DNA of 64,000 nucleotides from Atherix ibis (Eukaryota; Arthropoda; Insecta; Diptera; Athericidae), in assembly GCA_958298945.1 (NCBI GenBank), contig OY282608.1, positions 80,338,806 through 80,402,805 of the forward strand. The letters are read 5' to 3'. Position 1 is the first letter of the stretch. Each line of letters starts with the position of its first letter. A model generated the notes under the pieces. That model was not told where the DNA came from, ran no database searches, and was given only the letters and a program-made list of their open reading frames with translations. Both the position numbers and the translations under genes were made by a program. Below, piece by piece: positions 27,578-41,740 of this stretch.

Positions 27578-30202
27578 TACCAACAAACCAACAAGATAAC
27601 AAGCCAACAAACCAACAAACCAACAACCCAACAAACCAAAAAACCAACAAACCAACAAGCCAACAAGCCAACAAACGAACAAACCAACAACCCAACAAAC
27701 CAACAAACCAAAAAACCAACAAACCAACAAACCAACAAGCCAACAAACCAACAAACAAATAAACCAACCAACAAACAAACCAATAAACTTACAAACCAAC
27801 AAACCAACAAACCAACAAGCCAACAAACCAATACGCCAACAAACGATCAAACCAACAAACCAACAAACCAACAAGCAAACAAACCAACAAACCAACAAAC
27901 CAACAAGCCAACAAGCCAACAAACCAATACGCCAACAAGCCAACAAACCAACAAACCAGCAAATCAACAAACCGACAAAGTAACAAACCAACAAACCAAT
28001 AAGCCAACAAACCAACAAACCAACAAACCAACAACCCAACAAACCAACAAACCAACAAACCAACAAACAAACAAACCAACAAAACAACAAACCAACAAAC
28101 CAACAAGCTAACAAACAAACAAACCAACAAACCAATAAACCAACCAAACAACAAGCCAACAAACCAGCAAACGAACAAACCAACAAACCAACAAACCAAC
28201 AAACCAACAAACCAACAAGCCAAAAAACCAAAAAATTAACAAACCAACAAACCAACAAACGAACAAACCAACAAACCAACAAATCAACAAACCAACAAGC
28301 CAAAAAACCAACAAACCAACAAACCAATAAACCAACAAACCAACAAACCAACAAACCAACAAACCAACAAGATAACAAGCCAACAAACCAACAAACCAAC
28401 AAACCAACAAACCAACAAACCAACCAACCAACAACCCAACAAGCCAACAAACCGACAAGCCAACAAACGAACAAACGAACAAACCAATAAACCAACAAAC
28501 CAACAAACGAACAAACCAACAAACCAACAAACCAACAAACCAACAAACCAATAAACCAACAAACCAACAAACCAACAAAGTAACAAACCAACAAACCAAC
28601 AAGATAACAAGCCAACAAACCAACAAACCAACAACCCAACAAACCAAAAAACCAACAAACCAACAAGCCAACAAACGAACAAACCAACATACATACAAAC
28701 CAACAAACCAACAAACCAACAAGCCAACAAACCAAGAAACCAACAAACAAATAAACCAACAAACACACAAATCAATAAACTTACAAACTAACCAATCAAC
28801 ATACCAACAAACCAAAAAACAAACAAACGAACTAACGAACAAACCAACAAACCAACAAACCAACAAACCAACAAACCAAAAAACCAACAAACGAACAAAC
28901 CAACAAACCAACAAACTAACAAACCAACAAATCAACAAGCTAACAAACCAACAAACCAACAAACCAACAAACAAACAAACCAATAAACCAACAAACCAAC
29001 AAACCAACAAGCCAAAAAACCAAATATTAACAAACCAACAAACCAACAAACCAACAAACCAACAAACCAACAAACCAACAAACCAACAAACCAACAAACC
29101 AACAAACCAACAAACCAACAAACAAACAAACCAACAAAACATCAAACCAACAATCCAGCAAACCAACAAACCAACAAACCAACAAACCTACAGGCCAACA
29201 AGCCAACAAACCAACAAGCCAACATACGAACAAACCATCAAACCAACAAACCACCAAACAAATAAACCAGCAAACGAACAAAGCAACAAACCAACAAGCC
29301 AACAAACCAACAAACCAACAACCCAACAAACGAACAAACCAACAAACCAACAAGTCAAGAAACCAATACGCCAACAAACGAACAAACCAACAAACCAACA
29401 AACCAACAAGCCAACAAACCAACAAACCAACAAACCAACAAGCCAACAAGCCAACAAACCAATACGCCAACAAGCCAACAAACCAACAAACCAACAAACC
29501 AACAAACCGACAAAGTAACAAACCAACAAACCAACAAGCCAACAAACCAACAAACCAACAAACCAACAAACCAACAAACCAACAAACCAACAAACCAACA
29601 AACCAACAAACCAACAAACAAACTAACCAACAAAACAACAAACCAACAAACCAACAAGCTAACAAACCAACAAATCAACAAACCAATAAACCAACCAACC
29701 CACAAGCCAACAAACCAACAAACCAACAAACGAATAAACCAACAAACCAACAAGCCAACAAACCAACAAACCAACAAGCCAAAAAACCAAAAAATTAACA
29801 AACCAACAAACCAACAAACCAACAAGCTAACAAACCAACAAACCAACAAACCAACAAACCAACAAACCAACAAACCAACAAACAAACAAACCAACAAAAC
29901 AACAAACCAACAATCCAGCAAACCAACAAACCAACAAATCAACAAGCTAACAAACCAACAAAACAACAAACCAACAAACCAATAAACCAACAAACCAACA
30001 AACCAACAAACCAACAAGCCAACAAACCAACAAACCAACAAACCAACAAACCAATAAACCAACAAACCAACAAACCAACAAACCAACAAACCAACAAAAT
30101 AACAAGCCAACAAACCAACAAACCAACAAACCAACAAACCAAAAAACCAACAAACCAACAAGCCAACAAGCCAACAAACGAACAAACCAACAAACATACA
30201 AA
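27460..30202. repeat. ~2,743-bp tandem duplication, copy 1
   Basis: The order of variants recurs 2,743 bp to the right. AAATATT at 29022 pairs with 31765, and the GTCAAGAAACC unit near 29354 with 32097. The left edge is sharp: 27,460 aligns with 30,203, while bases just before disagree. The offset drifts by one octamer (2,735 near 27,757; 2,743 from 28,108; 2,751 near 29,941), showing whole-unit indels. The period is 7 modulo 8. Confidence 0.87.
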
Positions 30203-32980
30203 CCAACAAACCAACAAACCAACAAACCAACAAGCCAACAAGCCAACAAATCAATACGCCAACAAGCCAACAAACCCACAAACCAACAAACCAACAAACC
30301 GACAAAGTAACAAACCAACATACCAACAAACCAACAAGATAACAAGCCAACAAACCAACAAACCAACAACCCAACAAACCAAAAAACCAACAAACCAACA
30401 AGCCAACAAGCCAACAAACGAACAAACCAACAAACATACTAACCAACAAACCAACAAACCAACAAACCAACAAGCCAACAAACCAACAAACAAATAAACC
30501 AACCAACAAACAAACCAATAAACTTACAAACCAACAAACCAACAAACCAACAAGCCAACAAACCAATACGCCAACAAACGATCAAACCAACAAACCAACA
30601 AACCAACAAGCAAACAAACCAACAAACCAACAAACCAACAAGCCAACAAGCCAACAAACCAATACGCCAACAAGCCAACAAACCAACAAACCAGCAAATC
30701 AACAAACCGACAAAGTAACAAACCAACAAACCAATAAGCCAACAAACCAACAAACCAACAAACCAACAAACCAACAAACCAACAAACCAACAAACCAACA
30801 AACCAACAAACAAACAAACCAACAAAACAACAAACCAACAAACCAACAAGCTAACAAACAAACAAACCAACAAACCAATAAACCAACCAAACAACAAGCC
30901 AACAAACCAGCAAACGAACAAACCAACAAACCAACAAACCAACAAACCAACAAACCAACAAGCCAAAAAACCAAAAAATTAACAAACCAACAAACCAACA
31001 AACGAACAAACCAACAAACCAACAAATCAACAAACCAACAAGCCAAAAAACCAACAAACCAACAAACCAATAAACCAACAAACCAACAAACCAACAAACC
31101 AACAAACCAACAAGATAACAAGCCAACAAACCAACAAACCAACAAACCAACAAACCAACAAACCAACCAACCAACAACCCAACAAGCCAACAAACCGACA
31201 AGCCAACAAACGAACAAACGAACAAACCAATAAACCAACAAACCAACAAACGAACAAACCAACAAACCAACAAACCAACAAACCAACAAACCAATAAACC
31301 AACAAACCAACAAACCAACAAAGTAACAAACCAACAAACCAACAAGATAACAAGCCAACAAACCAACAAACCAACAACCCAACAAACCAAAAAACCAACA
31401 AACCAACAAGCCAACAAACGAACAAACCAACATACATACAAACCAACAAACCAACAAACCAACAAGCCAACAAACCAAGAAACCAACAAACAAATAAACC
31501 AACAAACACACAAATCAATAAACTTACAAACTAACCAATCAACATACCAACAAACCAAAAAACAAACAAACGAACTAACGAACAAACCAACAAACCAACA
31601 AACCAACAAACCAACAAACCAAAAAACCAACAAACGAACAAACCAACAAACCAACAAACTAACAAACCAACAAATCAACAAGCTAACAAACCAACAAACC
31701 AACAAACCAACAAACAAACAAACCAATAAACCAACAAACCAACAAACCAACAAGCCAAAAAACCAAATATTAACAAACCAACAAACCAACAAACCAACAA
31801 ACCAACAAACCAACAAACCAACAAACCAACAAACCAACAAACCAACAAACCAACAAACCAACAAACAAACAAACCAACAAAACATCAAACCAACAATCCA
31901 GCAAACCAACAAACCAACAAACCAACAAACCTACAGGCCAACAAGCCAACAAACCAACAAGCCAACATACGAACAAACCATCAAACCAACAAACCAACAA
32001 ACAAATAAACCAGCAAACGAACAAAGCAACAAACCAACAAGCCAACAAACCAACAAACCAACAACCCAACAAACGAACAAACCAACAAACCAACAAGTCA
32101 AGAAACCAATACGCCAACAAACGAACAAACCAACAAACCAACAAACCAACAAGCCAACAAACCAACAAACCAACAAACCAACAAGCCAACAAGCCAACAA
32201 ACCAATACGCCAACAAGCCAACAAACCAACAAACCAACAAACCAACAAACCGACAAAGTAACAAACCAACAAACCAACAAGCCAACAAACCAACAAACCA
32301 ACAAACCAACAAACCAACAAACCAACAAACCAACAAACCAACAAACCAACAAACCAACAAACCAACAAACAAACAAACCAACAAAACAACAAACCAACAA
32401 ACCAACAAGCTAACAAACCAACAAATCAACAAACCAATAAACCAACCAACCCACAAGCCAACAAACCAACAAACCAACAAACGAATAAACCAACAAACCA
32501 ACAAGCCAACAAACCAACAAACCAACAAGCCAAAAAACCAAAAAATTAACAAACCAACAAACCAACAAACCAACAAGCTAACAAACCAACAAACCAACAA
32601 ACCAACAAACCAACAAACCAACAAACCAACAAACAAACAAACCAACAAAACAACAAACCAACAATCCAGCAAACCAACAAACCAACAAATCAACAAGCTA
32701 ACAAACCAACAAAACAACAAACCAACAAACCAATAAACCAACAAACCAACAAACCAACAAACCAACAAGCCAACAAACCAACAAACCAACAAACCAACAA
32801 ACCAATAAACCAACAAACCAACAAACCAACAAACCAACAAACCAACAAAATAACAAGCCAACAAACCAACAAACCAACAACCCAACAAACCAAAAAACCA
32901 ACAAACCAACAAGCCAACAAGCCAACAAACGAACAAACCAACAAACATACAAACCAACAAACCAACAAACCAACAAACCA
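30203..32980. repeat. ~2,743-bp tandem duplication, copy 2
   Basis: Second, head-to-tail copy that begins where copy 1 ends. It differs from copy 1 by whole-octamer gains and losses and scattered substitutions; for example AACCC replaces AAACC near 32,880 relative to 30,128, and ACATACTAACC near 30,434 has no counterpart in copy 1. The alignment fades near 32,980. Confidence 0.83.
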
Positions 32981-35200
32981 ACAAACCAACAAGCCAACAA
33001 ACCAACAAACAAATAAACCAACAAACACACAAACCAATAAACTTACAAACCAACAAATCAACATACCAACAAACCAACAAACCAACAAGCCAACAAACCA
33101 ACAAACCAACAAGCCAACAAACCAAAAAACAAACAAACGAACTAACGAACAAACCAACAAACCAACAAACCAACAAACCAAAAAAACAACAAACGAACAA
33201 ACCAACAAACCAACAAACTAACAAACGAACAAACCAACAAACCAACAAGCTAACAAACCAACAAACCAACAAACCAACAAACCAACAAACCAACAAACCA
33301 ACAAGCCAACAAGCCAACAAACCAACAAACCAACAAACCAACAAACCAACAAACCAACAAACCAACACACCAACAAACCAACAAACCAACAAACCAACAA
33401 GCCAACAAACCAACAAAACAACAAACCAAAAAACAAACAAACCAACTAACGAACAAACCAACAAACCAACAAACCAACAAACCAAAAAACCAACAAACGA
33501 ACAAACCAACAAACCAACAAACTAACAAACCAACAAACCAACAAACCAACAAGCCAACAAACCAACAAACCAACAAACCAACAAACCAACAAACCAACAA
33601 ACCAACAAACCAACAAACAAACAAACCAACAAAACAACAAACCAACAATCCAGCAAACCAACAAACCAACAAACCAACAAACCTACAAGCCAACAAGCCA
33701 ACAAACCAACAAGCCAACATACGAACAAACCATCAAACCAACACACCAACAAACAAATAAACCAACAAACGAACAAACCAACAAACCAACAAACCAACAA
33801 GCCAACAAACCAACAAACCAACAAACCAACAAACCAACAAACCAACAAACCAACAAGCCAACAAGCCAACAAGCCAACAAGCCAACAAACCAACAAACCA
33901 ACAAACCAACAAGCCAACAAGCCAACAAACCAATACGCCAACAAACGAACAAACCAACAAACCAACAAACCAACAAGCCAACAAACCAACAAACCAACAA
34001 ACCAACAAGCCAACAAGCCAACAAATCAATACGCCAACAAGCCAACAAACCCACAAACCAACAAACCAACAAACCGACAAAGTAACAAACCATCAAACCA
34101 ACAAGCCAACAAACCAACAAACCAACAAACCGACAAACCAACAAACCAACAAACCCACAAACCAACAAACCAACAAACAAACAAACCAACAAAACAACAA
34201 ACCAACAAACCAACAATCCAGCAAACCAACAAACCAACAAGCCAACAAACCAACAAACCAACAAACCAACAAACCAACAAACCAACAAAGCAACAAACCA
34301 ACAAACCAACAAACCAACAAACCAACAAACCAACAAACCAACAAACCAAAAAACCAACAAGCCAACAAACCCACAAACCAACAAACCAACAAACCAACAA
34401 ACCAACAAACCAACAAACCAACAAACCAACAAGCCAACAAATCAACAAACCAACAAACCAACAAACCAACAAAGCAACAAACCAAAAAGCTAACAAACCA
34501 ACAAACCAACAAACCAACAAACAAACAAACCAACAAAACAACAAACCAACAAACCAACAATCCAGCAAACCAACAAACCAACAAGCCAACAAACCAACAA
34601 ACCAACAAACCAACAAACCAACAAAGCAACAAACCAACAAACCAACAAACCAACAAACCAACAAGCCAACAAACCAACAAGCCAACAAACCCACAAACCA
34701 ACAAACCAACAAACCAACAAAGCAACAAACCAACAAACCAACAAACCAACAAACCAACAAACCAACAAGCCAACAAATCAACAAACCAACAAACCAACAA
34801 ACCAACAAAGCAACAAACCAACAAGCTAACAAACCAACAAACCAACAAACCAACAAACAAACAAACCAACAAAACAACAAACCAACAAACCAACAATCCA
34901 GCAAACCAACAAACCAACAAGCCAACAAACCAACAAACCAACAAAGCAACAAACCAACAAACCAACAAACCAACAATCCAAAAAACCAACAAGCCAACAA
35001 ACCCACAAACTAACAAACCAACAAACCAACAAACCAACAAACCAACAAACCAACAAACCAACAAACCAACAAACCAACAAACCAACAAGCCAACAAACCA
35101 ACAAACCAACAAACCAACAAACCAACAAAGCAACAAACCAAAAAGCTAACAAACCAACAAACCAACAAACCAATAAACCAACAAACCATCAAGCCAACAA
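32981..35200. repeat. Satellite block with ~340-bp sub-modules
   Basis: Octamer array. Between about 34,190 and 34,900 the landmark CAATCCAGC occurs at 34214, 34558 and 34894. The spacings are 344 and 336 bp (43 and 42 octamers), with similar surrounding variants including AAAGCAAC units. This is a short local higher-order repeat of about three copies. The rest of the block resembles the copy 2 tail of the preceding duplication and the 19.3-20.0 kb segment. No other feature is visible. Confidence 0.72.
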
Positions 35201-37040
35201 ACCAACAAACCAACAAACGAACAAACCAACAAACCAACAAACCAACAAACCAAAAAACCAACAAACGAACAAACCAACAAACCAACAAACTAACAAACCA
35301 ACAAACCAACAAGCTAACAAACCAACAAACCAACAAACCAACAAACCAACAAACCAACAAACCAACAAACCAACAAACCAACAAGCCAACAAACCAACAA
35401 ACCAACAAACCAACAAACCAACAAACCAACAAACCAACAAACCAACAAACCAAGAAACCAACAAACCAACAAGCCAACAAACCAACAAACCAACAAACCA
35501 ACAAAGCAACAAACCAACAAACCCACAAGCTAACAAACCAACAAACCAACAAACCAATAAACCAACCAACCAACAAGCCAGCAAACCAACAAACCAACAA
35601 ACAAACAAACCAACAAACCAACAAACCAACAAACTAACAAACCAACAAACCAACAAACCAACAAACCAACAAACAAACAAACCAACAAAACATCAAACCA
35701 ACAATCCAGCAAACCAACAAACCAACAAACCAACAAACCTACAAGCCAACAAACTAACAAACCAACAAGCCAACATACGAACAATCCATCAAACCAACAA
35801 ACCAACAAACAAATAAACCAACAAACGAACAAACCAACAAACCAACAAGCCAACAAACTAACAAACCAACAAACCAACAAACCAACAAACCAACAAACCA
35901 ACAAACCAACAAACCAACAAGCCAACAAGCCAACAAGCCAACAAGCCAACAAACCAACAAACCAACAAACCAACAAGCCAACAAGCCAACAAACCAATAC
36001 GCCAACAAACGAACAAACCAACAAACCAACAAACCAACAAGCCAACAAATCAACAAACCAACCAACCAACAAACCAACAAGCCAACAAACCGACAAGCCA
36101 ACAAACGAACAAACGATCAAACCAATAAACCAACAAACCGACAAAGTAACAAACCAACAAACAAACAAACCAACAAAACAACAAACCAACAAACTAACAA
36201 GCTAACAAACCAACAAACCAACAAACCAATAAACCAACCAACCAACAAGCCAACAAACCAACAAACGAACAAACCAACAAACCAACAAACCAACCAACCA
36301 ACAAACCAACAAGCCAAAAAACCAAAAAATTAACAAACCAACAAACCAACAAACGAACAAACCAACAAACCAACATCAACAAACCAACAAGCCAAAAAAT
36401 CAACAAACCAACAAACCAATAAACCAACAAACCAACAAACCAACAAACCTACAAGCCAACAAACTAACAAACCAACAAGCCAGCATACGAACAATCCATC
36501 AAACCAACAAACCAACAAACAAATAAACCAACAAACGAACAAACCAACAAACCAACAAGCCAACAAACTAACAAACCAACAAACCAACAAACCAACAAAC
36601 CAACAAACCAACAAACCAACTAGCCAACAAGCCAACAAGCCAACAAGCCAACAAACCAACAAACCAACAAACCAACAAGCCAACAAACAAACAAACCAAT
36701 ACGCCAACAAGCCAACAAACCAACAAACCAACAAACCAACAAACCGACAAAGTAACAAACCAACAAACCAACAAGCCAACAATCCAACAAACCAACAAAC
36801 CAACAAACCAACAAACCAACAAACCAACAAACCAACAAACCAACAAACCAACAAACCAACAAACCAACAAACCAACAAACCAACAAACCAACAAACAAAC
36901 AAACCAACAAAACAACAAACCAACAAACTAACAAGCTAACAAACCAACAAACCAACAAACCAATAAACCAACCAACCAACAAGCCAACAAACCAACAAAC
37001 GAACAAACCAACAAACCAACAAACCAACCAACCAACAAAC
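35201..37040. repeat. Satellite block with ~0.7 kb repeat marked by CATACGAACAATCC
   Basis: A variant of the CATACG landmark with AACAATCCATC instead of AACAAACCATC occurs near 35,775 and 36,485, about 0.71 kb apart, with similar flanking order. The same substitution is also present near 9436. The block holds several AACAAGCC runs (near 35,925 and 36,630). Edges are approximate. Confidence 0.65.
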
Positions 37041-39440
37041 CAACAAGCCAAAAAACCAAAAAATTAACAAACCAACAAACCAACAAACGAACAAACCCAC
37101 AAACCAACAAATCAACAAACCAACAAGCCAAAAAACCAACAAACCAACAAACCAATAAACCAACAAACCAACAAACCAACAAACCAACAAACCAACAAGA
37201 TAACAAGCCAACAAACCAACAAACCAACAAACCAACAAACCAACAAACCAACCAACCAACAAACCAACAAGCCAACAAACCGACAAGCCAACAAACGAAC
37301 TAACGAACAAACCAATAAACCAACAAACCAACAAACGAACAAACCAACAAACCAACAAACCAACAAACCAACAAACCAACAAACCAATAAACCAACAAAC
37401 CAACAAACCAACAAACCAACAAACCAACAAACCAACAAGATAACAAGCCAACAAACCAACAAACCAACAACCCAACAAACCAAAAAACCAACAAACCAAC
37501 AAGCCAACAAACGAACAAACCAACAAACATACAAACCAACAAACCAACAAACCAACAAGCCAACAAACCAAGAAACCAACAAACAAATAAACCAACAAAC
37601 ACACAAACCAATAAACTTACAAACCAACAAATCAACATACCAACAAACCAAAAAACAAACAAACGAACTAACGAACAAACCAACAAACCAACAAACCAAC
37701 AAACCAAAAAACCAACAAACGAACAAACCAACAAACCAACAAACTAACAAACCAACAAACCAACAAGCTAACAAACCAACAAACCAACAAGCAAACAAAC
37801 CAACAAACCAACAAACCAACAAACCAACAAACCAACAAACCAACAAGCCAAAAAACCAAATATTAACAAACCAACAAACCAACAAACCAATAAACCAACA
37901 AACCAACAAACCAACAAACCAACAAACCAACAAACCAACAAACCAACAAACCAACAAACCAACAAACAAACAAACCAACAAAACATCAAACCAACAATCC
38001 AGCAAACCAACAAACCAACAAACCAACAAACCTACAAGCCAACAAGCCAACAAACCAACAAGCCAACATACGAACAAACCATCAAACCAACAAACTAACA
38101 AACAAATAAACCAACAAACGAACAAACCAACAAACCAACAAACCAACAAGCCAACAAACCAACAAACCAACAAACCAACAAACCAACAAACCAACAAACC
38201 AACAAGCCAACAAGCCAAGAAACCAATACGCCAACAAACGAACAAACCAACAAACCAACAAACCAACAAGCCAACAAACCAACAAACCAACAAACCAACA
38301 AGCCAACAAGCCAACAAACCAATACGCCAACAAGCCAACAAACCAACAAACCAACAAACCAACAAACCGACAAAGTAACAAACCAACAAACCAACAAGCC
38401 AACAAACCAACAAACCAACAAATCAACAAACCAACAAACCAACAAACCAACAAACCAACAAACCAACAAACAAACAAACCAACAAAACAACAAACCAACA
38501 AACCAACAAGCTAACAAACCAACAAACCAACAAACCAATAAACCAACCAACCCACAAGCCAACAAACCAACAAACCAACAAACGAACAAACCAACAAACC
38601 AACAAGCCAACAAACCAACAAACCAACAAGCCAAAAAACCAAAAAATTAACAAACCAACAAACCAACAAACCAACAAACCAACAAACTAACAAACCAACA
38701 AACCAACAAACCAACAAACCAACAAACCAACAAACCAACAAACAAACAAACCAACAAAACAACAAACCAACAATCCAGCAAACCAACAAACCAACAAATC
38801 AATAAGCTAACAAACCAACAAACCAACAAACCAATAAACCAGCCAACCAACAAACCAACAAACCAACAAGCCAACAAACCAACAAACCAACAAACCAACA
38901 AACCAATAAACCAACAAACCAACAAACCAACAAACCAACAAACCAACAAACCAACAAGATAACAAGCCAACAAACCAACAAACCAACAACCCAAAAAACC
39001 AACAAACCAACAAGCCAACAAGCCAACAAACGAACAAAACAACAAACATACAAACCAACAAACCAACAAACCAACAAACCAACAAGCCAACAAACCAACA
39101 AACAAATAAACCAACAAACACACAAACCAATAAACTTACAAACCAACAAATCAACATACCAACAAACCAACAAACCAACAAGCCAACAAACCAACAAACC
39201 AACAAACCAACAAACCAACAAGCCAACAAACCAAAAAACAAACAAACGAACTAACGAACAAACCAACAAACCAACAAACCAACAAACCAAAAAACCAACA
39301 AACGAACAAACCAACAAACCAACAAACTAACAAACCAACAAACCAACAAACCAATAAGCCAACCAACCAACAAGACAACAAACCAACAAACGAACAAACC
39401 AACAAACCAACAAACCAACCAACCAACAAACCAACAAGCC
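37041..39440. repeat. Higher-order repeat gamma, copy 1 (~2.4 kb)
   Basis: First of three successive copies. AAATATT at 37858 matches 40257 and 42552 (offsets 2,399 and 2,295). Other anchors on the - strand frames agree: 37,604/40,003/42,298 and 39,317/41,604/44,011. Offsets are 7 modulo 8 and differ from one another by 104, 112 or 120 bp, so indels between copies are whole octamers. This copy contains the units CAAGATAAC, AACGAACTAACG and ACCGACAAAGTAAC in fixed order. Edges are approximate. Confidence 0.82.
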
Positions 39441-41740
39441 AAAAAACCAAAAAACTAACAAACCAACAAACCAACAAACGAACAAACCAACAAACCAACA
39501 AATCAACAAACCAACAAGCCAAAAAACCAACAAACCAACAAACCAATAAACCAACAAACCAACAAACCAACAAACCAACAAACCAACAAACCAACAAGAT
39601 AACAAGCCAACAAACCAACAAACCAACAAACCAACAAACCAACAAACCAACCAACCAACAAACCAACAAGCCAACAAACCGACAAGCCAACAAACGAACA
39701 AACGAACAAACCAATAAACCAACAAACCAACAAACGAACAAACCAACAAACCAACAAACCAACAAACCAACAAACCAACAAACCAATAAACCAACAAACC
39801 AACAAACCAACAAACCAACAAACCAACAAACCAACAAGATAACAAGCCAACAAACCAACAAACCAACAACCCAACAAACCAAAAAACCAACAAACCAACA
39901 AGCCAACAAACGAACAAACCAACAAACATACAAACCAACAAACCAACAAACCAACAAGCCAACAAACCAAGAAACCAACAAACAAATAAACCAACAAACA
40001 CACAAACCAATAAACTTACAAACCAACAAATCAACATACCAACAAACCAAAAAACAAACAAACGAACTAACGAACAAACCAACAAACCAACAAACCAACA
40101 AACCAAAAAACCAACAAACGAACAAACCAACAAACCAACAAACTAACAAACCAACAAACCAACAAGCTAACAAACCAACAAACCAACAAGCAAACAAACC
40201 AACAAACCAACAAACCAACAAACCAACAAACCAACAAACCAACAAGCCAAAAAACCAAATATTAACAAACCAACAAACCAACAAACCAACAAACCAACAA
40301 ACCAACAAACCAACAAACCAACAAACCAACAAACCAACAAACCAACAAACCAACAAACCAACAAACAAACAAACCAACAAAACATCAAACCAACAATCCA
40401 GCAAACCAACAAACCAACAAACCAACAAACCTACAAGCCAACAAGCCAACAAACCAACAAGCCAACATACGAACAAACCATCAAACCAACAAACCAACAA
40501 ACAAATAAACCAACAAACGAACAAACCAACAAACCAACAAACCAACAAGCCAACAAACCAACAAACCAACAAACCAACAAACCAACAAACCAACAAACCA
40601 ACAAGCCAACAAGCCAAGAAACCAATACGCCAACAAACGAACAAACCAACAAACCAACAAACCAACAAGCCAACAAACCAACAAACCAACAAACCAACAA
40701 GCCAACAAGCCAACAAACCATTACGCCAACAAGCCAACAAACCAACAAACAAACAAACCAACAAACAAACAAACCAACAAAACAACAAACCAACAAACCA
40801 ACAAGCTAACAAACCAACAAACCAACAAACCAATAAACCAACCAACCCACAAGCCAACAAACCAACAAACCAACAAACGAACAAACCAACAAACCAACAA
40901 GCCAACAAACCAACAAACCAACAAGCCAAAAAACCAAAAAATTAACAAACCAACAAACCAACAAACCAACAAACCAACAAACTAACAAACCAACAAACCA
41001 ACAAACCAACAAACCAACAAACCAACAAACCAACAAACAAACAAACCAACAAAACAACAAACCAACAATCCAGCAAACCAACAAACCAACAAATCAATAA
41101 GCTAACAAACCAACAAACCAACAAACCAATAAACCAACTAACCAACAAACCAACAAACCAACAAGCCAACAAACCAACAAACCAACAAACCAACAAACCA
41201 ATAAACCAACAAACCAACAAACCAACAAACCAACAAACCAACAAACCAACAAGATAACAAGCCAACAAACCAACAAACCAACAACCCAACAAACCAAAAA
41301 ACCAACAAACCAACAAGCCAACAAGCCAACAAACGAACAAAACAACAAACATACAAACCAACAAACCAACAAACCAACAAACCAACAAGCCAACAAACCA
41401 ACAAACAAATAAACCAACAAACACACAAACCAATAAACTTACAAACCAACAAATCAACATACCAACAAACCAACAAACCAACAAGCCAACAAACCAACAA
41501 ACCAACAAGCCAACAAACCAAAAAACAAACAAACGAACTAACGAACAAACCAACAAACCAACAAACCAACAAACCAAAAAACCAACAAACGAACAAACCA
41601 ACAAACCAACAAACTAACAAACCAACAAACCAACAAACCAATAAACCAACCAACCAACAAGCCAACAAACCAACAAACGAACAAACCAACAAACCAACAA
41701 ACCAACCAACCAACAAACCAACAAGCCAAAAAACCAAAAA
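39441..41740. repeat. Higher-order repeat gamma, copy 2 (~2.3 kb)
   Basis: Second copy, same variant order, AAATATT at 40257. Relative to copies 1 and 3 it lacks about 104-112 bp (13-14 octamers) near 40,740, where the ACCGACAAAGTAAC landmark seen at 38,366 and 43,064 is missing and units with ACAAACAAACC occur instead. Edges are approximate. Confidence 0.8.
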
